A stretch of 21,013 bases of DNA from a virus, in the IMG/VR virus record IMGVR_UViG_3300024264_000194, positions 1 to 21,013 of that record. One strand, written 5' to 3'. A model generated the notes under the pieces. It was not told where the DNA came from. It saw nothing but the letters and a program-made list of their open reading frames with translations, and ran no database searches. The first letter of the stretch is position 1. The number at the start of each line of letters is the position of its first letter. Shown here one piece after another: positions 1 to 6,588 of the stretch. The position numbers were made by a program, and so were the translations under genes.

Positions 1-640
1 CGATTGCCGCATCATTTCCACCCGACACAGTAGATAATCCAATATCTTCCTCAAATTCTGTTCCAGTGGCTCCATCTTGTCCTAAAATAATATCTGTTTG
101 ATTACCGAAACTGGATTTAAAAATTTCCGAACTATTAAATGGGTGAACACACAGATCGTGCGCGATCTGAAATAAGAGACCGCCATCACCTTTAAATTTT
201 GATACATCTTCAACATAAGAAATTTCAATTTTTTCACCAACCATAGGTTGTGACTGAGTATTAAATACAAGACCTCCAAAATCTCCGTACTTAGAATTAT
301 ATTCTACAGATCCACGTCCAGCAACCAAGGAACCTTCTGTGTATAAATTTTCTACGAATGCTTCATCTTCTGTCGCAGCGACAGCGCCGGCTTGAGAACC
401 AACTCCGCCTGTGCCAGTATTAGAAATATTTACAGCTTGAGCTAATGAACCTCTTTCTAGATGTATTCTAACTTCGCCCATTCTTATGTCCCAATCCCAC
501 GTTTTATCTTTAAAATCGGGTAATGATCTCAATACATAAACAGAACTTCCTGCTATGGCGTTGTGAACTTCGTATTGTTGCCTGTGAGGCACTTGTATAA
601 CGTCATTTCTCTGAATGCTAAATCCGCTTGCAATAGACAT
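1..640 (-). CDS. Phage structural-region protein of unknown function (C-terminus cut by window edge)
   Basis: An open frame starts at the ATG read leftward from 640 and runs 213 codons to the left edge without a stop, so only the N-terminal part is visible. The start is supported by a strong AGGAGA ribosome site 6 bases upstream and by a late promoter further up. The protein begins MSIASGFSIQRNDVIQVPHR and is soluble-looking, with no signal peptide or membrane segment. Residues around 80-100 are rich in Gly, Ala and Ser; the rest has the Gly/Thr/Val-rich texture of beta-structured virion proteins. I do not recognise a family. Its place at the end of the tail and fibre gene run, with its own late promoter, suggests a virion component, possibly a fibre or decoration protein. 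That role is inferred from context only. Confidence 0.8.
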   Translation of the reverse strand, partial: MSIASGFSIQRNDVIQVPHRQQYEVHNAIAGSSVYVLRSLPDFKDKTWDWDIRMGEVRIHLERGSLAQAVNISNTGTGGVGSQAGAVAATEDEAFVENLYTEGSLVAGRGSVEYNSKYGDFGGLVFNTQSQPMVGEKIEISYVEDVSKFKGDGGLLFQIAHDLCVHPFNSSEIFKSSFGNQTDIILGQDGATGTEFEEDIGLSTVSGGNDAAI

Positions 641-645
641 TAAGG

Positions 646-651
646 TCTCCT
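646..651 (-). promoter_or_regulatory. Ribosome binding site of the left-edge gene
   Basis: On the minus strand this reads AGGAGA, a near-perfect Shine-Dalgarno sequence, ending a few bases before the ATG at 640. It fixes the start of this truncated gene. Confidence 0.75.
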
Positions 652-667
652 ATCTGGTTTTTCTTTA

Positions 668-675
668 TATTTATA
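668..675 (-). promoter_or_regulatory. T4-type late promoter (TATAAATA)
   Basis: The minus strand reads TATAAATA, an exact match to the T4 late-promoter -10 octamer recognised by the gp55-type phage sigma factor. It lies in the 65-base gap between two structural genes, 27 bases before the ATG at 640 and ahead of a strong ribosome site. No -35 box is expected in this promoter class. The same octamer stands at similar spacing before the genes starting at 3054 and 16729, which argues against chance in AT-rich DNA. Confidence 0.7.
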
Positions 676-705
676 AAAAATATTTTGTTGATTTTGGTTT
701 TGCGA

Positions 706-3054
706 TTAAGGAGTATATTCAACTCCTATCGCATCGTTTACATCTAATATTACATCGCTATTATGAATATTTTGACCATTGACTAATGCCATAATTCTCA
801 TACCATTGCCAAATGCAGCTGTTGATCTCATACCCTGATATCTACGTTTGTCTGTGTTTATTCCATCATATTTGTAAGTTGTCATAGGAATATTGCTGGA
901 TTCAGCGACCACCTCGGCAGATGAGAAACAAATCAAGTCCATTTCTTCTTTTGGATACATAAATCTTTGTGTCGTTAGTCCGGTCGGAAATGTTATAACG
1001 AATCTGTTTTCGTCTGTGATCGACAATTGTTCGAGTGGATTGATAACTGCATTGCTGTCAACTTGGTGTCGCGTGGCAAATTTATGAACATCTGTAGGTT
1101 TCAAAATATCAAATTCTCTCGCAACAAATCTCCAAATATTTTTTGCAGTGTATTCATCCGCGAGATAATCTTCTCTATCATATGGACTCAATATATAAAA
1201 TGTTTTGCTGTTGTCTAAATTTGATAAGTTGTATGTATTACCTCTTTCATCATAAACTGTATTAACCACCGTTTCTGCATTCTGTAAATTTGCTGCATCT
1301 TGAGAAAAATAAACACCCGCATCCCTAGAATACATTGAATCTCTAGAACAAGAATACATGGTATGTACTGGAAACTTAGAACCTTCATCAACTCTCGGTA
1401 TTCCAGTTTCGTTATTTACAGTTCTTTGAACTGCGAGCCACGCATAATCATCTGCTTGATCTGAAGAGGCATCATCATGAATATACAAAAATATTCCTCT
1501 TTCTGTCATTGTCAGTCTATATGAAAATGGATATGTGCCCTGCAATGATGGTTCTGTTTTTGGAAATCTTTTAAACCAACCAGATCCCTTTTTCTTATTT
1601 CTAAATCTAAGAGATCGATTGTTAATATATTTTTTATATCCTGATGTTGAAGTTGGCGCAGTAGCAGTTCCCCATAAGGCAGAATTAGCAGGATCGAGAG
1701 TGGTAGTAGGAACATATACTGTTAATAATGGAAATTCGGAAAATGTTTTTGCAGTCGATGTGCCCACTCCTGAAGTGGTACTACCACCACTAACATATTG
1801 TTGAGCAACAGTCCAACCACTACCGTTTAATGGTATGGTACAATTCGAATTCATATAAACAGAAAATTCGTTCGTACTCCCCGAAACTGGTTTTGCATAA
1901 TAAGTGTTTCCGTTTAATGGATTTATACTCGGCGAAATACTAGAAAACGCTATTGGTTGTCCCTGTGTATAACCATGTGGCGAACTTGTCGTTACTACTA
2001 CAGGATTTGTGTTAGAGACACCAGATATTGATATAGCTGTTCCAGTATTTGCGATTGCTCCATCATATTGATTTGCTGCATATTGATCTAAAAACACTGG
2101 ATAATAAAATAGTTGACTTGGGTCTCCGCCGATCAAAGTACCCTCTACATAATAAGGCCCTGTATTAGAAGGGTCGGACAACACCGTAACATCCTCGTAT
2201 GTTAAATCTACACATTCGCCAGGAAATCTTAAAATAGATGTATCGACTGTCGATCCATTTTCTAGGGTGATTATTCCATTTGATTCTGATTGTGGAGATG
2301 AAATATCACCAGAAGCTAATAGTTGATTTGAACATCCCACATTGACTTTGAACCATCCATACATAGGATTTGGAATACCTATTTGATCTTCCCATCCAGA
2401 AGTGTTTGGAAACCCAGAATTGGGCAAAATAAAGGCCTCTGGTCTATATACACTATCGGGATAGTATGAATTTGGTTTAAATGTTTGTTCGTTTATTTGA
2501 TTGCCGCCGGCGTAATGATAATATCCCAAAGAATCCATTCTTAAATTTAATTGATATAATTCATCTGCAAATTCTCTGTCGCCAGTAGCTGTTGAAAAAT
2601 TATGAAAAAGTCGAGGCCTCAAATCCAATTCAAATCGTATTCTGTAATTTTGATCTAATCCTCTAGAAACTGTGCCGTTATTAGGCAAACTCTCGGTAGT
2701 TGTCTGGAATAACATTACATGTTGAGAAGGCGCTGATGGAGTTGATTGACTGTAGTTTGCAGAACCAGCATAATTTCCAGTAGATGATGCACTAGTGAGT
2801 CCAATTTCTTGAAAAAATTGTTTAGTTATGGGTGTCCCTAAATTATCGACTATTTCATTGCCAGCGTCTGGAGAACCATTAAACATTCCCCATTGGGTTT
2901 GCATGTCTATAGCTAACGCCATCATCATACCGCCGGTAACAACTTCGTTTCCATCTATAGAAGCTGTTCCATCAATTTTGGTAAATCCAGTTCTGAGTCT
3001 ACTCATTCCATAATTAGAGAATGTAGAAAGATTTGTTATTTGCCTTTGAGCCAT
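706..3054 (-). CDS. Conserved-looking phage virion structural protein, 782 aa
   Basis: The product begins MAQRQITNLSTFSNYGMSRL. The ATG at 3054 is preferred over an in-frame GTG two codons upstream at 3060, because AGGA lies 10 bases before the ATG but only 4 before the GTG. Residues about 338-412 (NPVVVTTSSPHGYTQGQ, then LNGNTYYAKPV and FSVYMN) resemble the small beta domain often labelled E1-FCCH-like in phage tail proteins. The C-terminal third (FSYRLTMTERGIFLYIHDD, LAVQRTVNNETG, FVITFPTGLTTQRF, SSAEVV, GMRIMALVNG) looks like a domain recurring in structural proteins of other large myoviruses. A strongly basic stretch lies near residues 478-505. No enzymatic motif, signal peptide or membrane segment is seen. 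A late promoter precedes it, so it is probably expressed with virion genes. Being a structural protein is fairly secure; its place in the particle is unknown. Confidence 0.75.
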   Translation of the reverse strand: MAQRQITNLSTFSNYGMSRLRTGFTKIDGTASIDGNEVVTGGMMMALAIDMQTQWGMFNGSPDAGNEIVDNLGTPITKQFFQEIGLTSASSTGNYAGSANYSQSTPSAPSQHVMLFQTTTESLPNNGTVSRGLDQNYRIRFELDLRPRLFHNFSTATGDREFADELYQLNLRMDSLGYYHYAGGNQINEQTFKPNSYYPDSVYRPEAFILPNSGFPNTSGWEDQIGIPNPMYGWFKVNVGCSNQLLASGDISSPQSESNGIITLENGSTVDTSILRFPGECVDLTYEDVTVLSDPSNTGPYYVEGTLIGGDPSQLFYYPVFLDQYAANQYDGAIANTGTAISISGVSNTNPVVVTTSSPHGYTQGQPIAFSSISPSINPLNGNTYYAKPVSGSTNEFSVYMNSNCTIPLNGSGWTVAQQYVSGGSTTSGVGTSTAKTFSEFPLLTVYVPTTTLDPANSALWGTATAPTSTSGYKKYINNRSLRFRNKKKGSGWFKRFPKTEPSLQGTYPFSYRLTMTERGIFLYIHDDASSDQADDYAWLAVQRTVNNETGIPRVDEGSKFPVHTMYSCSRDSMYSRDAGVYFSQDAANLQNAETVVNTVYDERGNTYNLSNLDNSKTFYILSPYDREDYLADEYTAKNIWRFVAREFDILKPTDVHKFATRHQVDSNAVINPLEQLSITDENRFVITFPTGLTTQRFMYPKEEMDLICFSSAEVVAESSNIPMTTYKYDGINTDKRRYQGMRSTAAFGNGMRIMALVNGQNIHNSDVILDVNDAIGVEYTP

Positions 3055-3064
3055 TTGCACCGAT

Positions 3065-3068
3065 TCCT
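3065..3068 (-). promoter_or_regulatory. Ribosome binding site deciding the start at 3054
   Basis: AGGA on the minus strand lies 10 bases before the ATG at 3054 and only 4 before the alternative GTG at 3060. The spacing favours the ATG. Confidence 0.5.
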
Positions 3069-3086
3069 AATATTTTTAGTTTTCAT

Positions 3087-3554
3087 TTATTTATATGATA
3101 TTTTTTTGTTAAATTCTATTTCGTCTTGAATAAATTCTTTGTCCTTATATTTATTCTCAATATCATATACGAAAGTTTTTGTATTGTTCTCGGCCAACTC
3201 AAAATTGTGATATTTGACATATCTTTTCTGTAATGCTTCTGTACCCGTCACGGTATACACAAGTTTGCATTCATTGTCAATGGCTAATTTACATAATTCA
3301 TCTATACAAATTTTTAACGCCTTGTGTGAATCCCTATCTGATATATTTTTGTCTCGTACCACCCATTCCATAAAACCGAATGCAGTTCCTTGTCCAATAT
3401 ACAAACCCCCACCGCAAATCGGTTTATCTTCTTTTTCTATCATTATTCCTAATGGTGGCAAACACTCTATTGGCACAATTCCAAAATCCCATTGTTGCCA
3501 CCATTTTGTTAAAAATTCATAATCTGTTTTCAAATTCCATTTTCTAAAATTCAC
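3087..3554 (-). CDS. GNAT-like acetyltransferase-fold protein, 155 aa
   Basis: A small soluble protein starts at GTG; the GTG overlaps the TGA of the upstream Hint-fibre gene (GTGA), with GGAG 11 bases upstream. Its pattern matches a GNAT-like family common in marine T4-like phages: an N-terminal YEFLTKWWQQW segment, LPPLGIMIE, a Gly-rich strand ICGGGLYIGQG, EWVVRDKNISDRDSHKALK at the usual acetyl-CoA strand-loop-helix position, and a C-terminal helix RYVKYHNFEL. The canonical Q/RxxGxG/A loop is not clear, so catalysis is doubtful. GNAT enzymes move acetyl groups from acetyl-CoA to amines; phage members beside fibre genes have no assigned substrate that I know of. Translational coupling to the fibre gene suggests work on, or assembly with, that product. 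The fold is likely; the function is inference. Confidence 0.75.
   Translation of the reverse strand: MNFRKWNLKTDYEFLTKWWQQWDFGIVPIECLPPLGIMIEKEDKPICGGGLYIGQGTAFGFMEWVVRDKNISDRDSHKALKICIDELCKLAIDNECKLVYTVTGTEALQKRYVKYHNFELAENNTKTFVYDIENKYKDKEFIQDEIEFNKKISYK
3088..3095 (-). promoter_or_regulatory. T4-type late promoter (TATAAATA) overlapping a stop codon
   Basis: The minus strand reads TATAAATA, an exact late-promoter octamer, sharing two bases with the TAA stop of the GNAT-like gene (3087-3089). It lies 33 bases before the ATG at 3054. It would start a transcript for the 782-residue virion protein independently of the fibre/GNAT pair. Confidence 0.68.
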
Positions 3555-6500
3555 TTGTTTATAATCTCCATTGTTTTTTGTTTTGATATAGGGTCTTGAT
3601 CCTGCCAGTCATTAAAATATTCATCTCCGACTAACTGCAATTTTTCTTTTTCGTGTATTTCAAAATAATCGGTAAAAGTAATTCCTTCAATTTCAAGTCT
3701 ACGATTTTCCGTACCGAAATTGTATGTAGTCACAACTTCATCAGAAATAAAGTTGCTATCGGCAGAATCTTTCACTTGAATCCATTTACCATTTTCTAAA
3801 ACCAAATGAGATCCCGAAACTTTGATACCATGATAATCGTGCAAATCATCACAGATAAATTTACCACAAGCAAATATCCGGCCGCCGATTTTGACACTTT
3901 CGCCTAGATCAATAGTTTCTATGGCCTTTTTTGTCCCATCTTCCATTGTCACCATTGTGCCTGCAAGGAAACATAAATTAATATCCCACCACTTATCTTT
4001 TTTCTTCACCCATGTATGTGCTACAGATGTTCCAGTGCCGGTGGTGTCTGTGCCCCTATAACCACAACTAAAATAAGTAGTACTCTGTGCGGTAGTTCCA
4101 TAAGTACTGTATGCCAGACCCTCCCAATTATCTTTAATCCAATATATTCCTCTAGTATCTGTTCCATCGGACGTGTCGATGGTTGCAAACTTCGTTCCAA
4201 ATAATGCTGGAAAATTTGCAGAGGTTAGGTTTTTACCATTAATGGTCCAATTAGTATTATAAGGCCCCAGCACACGACCATTGCCCCATTTATAATTAAC
4301 TCGATGGGCAAGGGGGTGGTTTCGTATGCCGGAAGCGTCCGAATTGGATTTATCAATTTTAACAGCGGGGGGATTATTTCCGCTTAAGTAAAACCCACCC
4401 ATTCCTGTATATGTAACTGCCATATCAGCACTTGCGAATGAGTTCATTCCACCGCTTTCGTCGAGTTGCATTTGACCTCTATTTCTCACATACGATGCAA
4501 GCCTATTAGCTGCAGATTTATTTCTTCCTGTGCCATCTAAATGCTGTGGTTTTAATACATATCTTTCCTGAGAGGCCATGGTGAATTCTACAACACTTTG
4601 ACTTTTGCTTAATGTAAATGAAGAGGGCCCGCCACCTCTATTTGTTGGAACAGCTGTAGACGCAACTTTTGTAAATGTAGCTGTGTTGCTATAACTTCCA
4701 CGATGAGTCAACTCGAATTTGACATTGCAGGTCGAAGTAAACCAATTATCAATATTTTCAAAATCAGTTACTTCTCTAGGTATATAGTTACCCGATACCT
4801 GTTCAACAGTGAGCGAAGTATCTGGATTATTATATAATCCTTCTAAAGCAGGGCTATTTAAAAATATTTTTCTTCCTAATACTTCTACCTTTACTGATTT
4901 TTTCCCCACATGACAAAATCTGGTTTTCATTGGCACATCGCCATTTTTTCCAATTCTAGCACTAAATCTTAACCGATACATTTTTGGATTATTTACATCA
5001 TCCGATCCCATTACATCTACACTTCTAGCAGAAGTCATCGATCCTTGAAAAGTTGTTACTCCGCGAACTGAAACATTTTTTGCATAGGAAGATGCCAAAA
5101 TATCGCCAAATTCATCTTCTAATATCCAGCCTGGGTGGGTCACTTTTGAATGAGAATGTCCATAAGATCCTATTACCTGAACGACACCATCTCCGCCATA
5201 ACCAGATTCGGAAATTCGTGAGCTCGTACTACCTTTAAATCCATCAATTCCGTATTCGACTGTCTCTGGGTCAAAATCGTTGAATTGATTTTCGCTACTT
5301 CTTCCACCAGCACCAACAGAAATATTTATGATATCCCCACCGTTTACTTCAAAGTCTCCGAAATATCCAGTAACACCAGCTTGTCCTGCTTCAGTGCCTG
5401 TATATCCGCTTTCATCTGATCCGCGGCCGCCGTGCTGACCAGCTGCGCCACCAACGCCAAAGGATGTAACAGGCACTTGAGTTATCGCAGTTTGACGTTC
5501 ACCAGCATATGTGTATTCAATGCCCGGTGCGCCTCCTGTGCCAAACAAAGAATCTTCGCCGAGTCCAGACTCACGGTTGACCGCATGACCACGATTATCT
5601 ACATATGATACTTTGTGTAAAATGTTAATAGGAAAATTGTTTCGACCAAAAGAAATACTACCGTTAGCAGGAACCATTGTGTTTGATACGATATATTCTG
5701 ATGGTGTATCAGCTGATTTATTTTCGTACGAAGTTGCAAATCCGCCGACTACAATTGGATTTTCTGTTGTAGCTATTGTTTGATCGTATAAATTGCCTGT
5801 TTTAACGACTCCACCTACTTCAGAGACATCGCCGCCGCCGGCACCACCTCTTAATTCTATAGATGCGTTTTCCATCCAAATAGAAGAATCTCTACCATCA
5901 TAACCGCGTTCAACAATACCTTTGGTTTTTTTATTTTTTAATTCATCGCCGGATACAATAGTTTTTTGAACACTACCAGAACCACCACCAGAAGATATTA
6001 CAATTCTAAGTCTTTTAAATTTTTTGGGTACGATCATTTGCCACTGGCCAGGCGCAAAGCTTGTTGTAGGTAATCCCATTGCCGCAGCAACAGAAGACGT
6101 ATTTTCTAAGATTCTTTCGTATCTAAGATCTTCTCCCAGTTCACTACCAATTTCAAATTTCAATGCAGGAATTGTTATTGTTGCAGATTTGTTAAAAACT
6201 GGTATTACCATTGAAGCTTCAGTATCATCTCTTCCTACATATTCATTTGTTGAATCTTGTACTTGATCCCAGTTATCTACGCCTTGACCGAAAAGATGGA
6301 ATGAATCTGTGCAAAGTTCTGGAATTGGCCAAAAATATTCGGATTGCAGTCCTGTTCCATGAAAATCTGACCACTTTATTTCTCGAGGAGTGCCAGATCT
6401 ATACAGTGGAATGGATGTATTACTCACGAAATCTTTTACATTTCCATTTGGATGCGCCCTATAATATTCGCTTATTGAGTGAGGCGAACTATTAGTAGAT

Positions 6501-6559
6501 GGATTAAAATTTACAACGATTTCAGATACGGATATTTTTCCTGATTTTGGTATTGACAT
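3551..6559 (-). CDS. Glycine-rich tail fibre/adhesin-like protein with C-terminal Hint domain, 1002 aa
   Basis: Residues 1-70 carry the N-terminal signature common in marine-phage fibre proteins: KISVSEIVV, HSISEYYRAHP, then SGTPREIKWSDFHGTG. Residues about 190-470 are rich in Gly with short beta segments (SSGGGSGS, RGGAGGG, GVGGAAGQHGGRG), like glycine-rich phage adhesins. Residues 500-860 are beta-like and unrecognised. From Cys863 the sequence is a Hint domain: CFLAGTMVTMEDGTKKAIET (block A), SGSHLVL with His918 (block B), then LEIEGITFTDYFEIHE. No C-terminal His-Asn plus Cys/Ser/Thr follows, so protein splicing is not expected. Self-cleavage before Cys863 is possible by analogy with bacterial intein-like and hedgehog Hint domains. 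A one-mismatch late promoter lies upstream; the ribosome site is weak (GAG). The GNAT-like gene overlaps its end. Fibre role: probable. Hint fold: confident. Cleavage: inferred. Confidence 0.85.
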   Translation of the reverse strand: MSIPKSGKISVSEIVVNFNPSTNSSPHSISEYYRAHPNGNVKDFVSNTSIPLYRSGTPREIKWSDFHGTGLQSEYFWPIPELCTDSFHLFGQGVDNWDQVQDSTNEYVGRDDTEASMVIPVFNKSATITIPALKFEIGSELGEDLRYERILENTSSVAAAMGLPTTSFAPGQWQMIVPKKFKRLRIVISSGGGSGSVQKTIVSGDELKNKKTKGIVERGYDGRDSSIWMENASIELRGGAGGGDVSEVGGVVKTGNLYDQTIATTENPIVVGGFATSYENKSADTPSEYIVSNTMVPANGSISFGRNNFPINILHKVSYVDNRGHAVNRESGLGEDSLFGTGGAPGIEYTYAGERQTAITQVPVTSFGVGGAAGQHGGRGSDESGYTGTEAGQAGVTGYFGDFEVNGGDIINISVGAGGRSSENQFNDFDPETVEYGIDGFKGSTSSRISESGYGGDGVVQVIGSYGHSHSKVTHPGWILEDEFGDILASSYAKNVSVRGVTTFQGSMTSARSVDVMGSDDVNNPKMYRLRFSARIGKNGDVPMKTRFCHVGKKSVKVEVLGRKIFLNSPALEGLYNNPDTSLTVEQVSGNYIPREVTDFENIDNWFTSTCNVKFELTHRGSYSNTATFTKVASTAVPTNRGGGPSSFTLSKSQSVVEFTMASQERYVLKPQHLDGTGRNKSAANRLASYVRNRGQMQLDESGGMNSFASADMAVTYTGMGGFYLSGNNPPAVKIDKSNSDASGIRNHPLAHRVNYKWGNGRVLGPYNTNWTINGKNLTSANFPALFGTKFATIDTSDGTDTRGIYWIKDNWEGLAYSTYGTTAQSTTYFSCGYRGTDTTGTGTSVAHTWVKKKDKWWDINLCFLAGTMVTMEDGTKKAIETIDLGESVKIGGRIFACGKFICDDLHDYHGIKVSGSHLVLENGKWIQVKDSADSNFISDEVVTTYNFGTENRRLEIEGITFTDYFEIHEKEKLQLVGDEYFNDWQDQDPISKQKTMEIINK
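3635..3973 (-). other. Hint (hedgehog/intein-type) domain coding segment
   Basis: Codes residues 863 to about 975 of the 1002-residue fibre protein. It opens with Cys863 (TGT at 3973-3971) in CFLAGTMV, followed by MEDGTKKAIETIDLGESV, the block A signature of Hint domains. SGSH places His918 at the block B position. The end, ITFTDYFEIHE, resembles the terminus of other phage-borne Hint domains. There is no endonuclease insert and no splice-type C-terminus. Confidence 0.8.
5150..5992 (-). repeat. Glycine-rich low-complexity domain coding segment
   Basis: Codes residues about 190-470 of the fibre protein, with many Gly-Gly and Gly-Ala-Gly clusters (SSGGGSGS, ELRGGAGGGD, GVGGAAGQHGGRG, SVGAGG, GYGGDG). 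Such segments in phage adhesins can form polyglycine-type sandwiches exposing variable receptor-binding loops. The composition is directly visible; receptor binding is inferred. Confidence 0.6.
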
Positions 6560-6580
6560 GTTTTGATACTCTTTTTTATC

Positions 6581-6588
6581 TATTTATC
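6581..6588 (-). promoter_or_regulatory. Possible late promoter variant (GATAAATA)
   Basis: The minus strand reads GATAAATA, one mismatch from the late octamer. It overlaps the stop codon of the upstream fibre gene (6584-6586) and lies 21 bases before the ATG at 6559. The geometry copies the exact site at 3088-3095, but the first base differs and the spacing is short, so this is tentative. Confidence 0.35.

Noticed and set aside
3058-3060. GTG as start of the 782-residue virion protein
   Set aside because: It lies only 4 bases from the AGGA ribosome site, while the in-frame ATG two codons later has normal spacing. The difference is two residues.
3551-3973. A splicing intein with an extein downstream
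   Set aside because: There is no C-terminal His-Asn followed by Cys/Ser/Thr, and no downstream fibre sequence after the domain. It is a terminal Hint domain, not a canonical intein.
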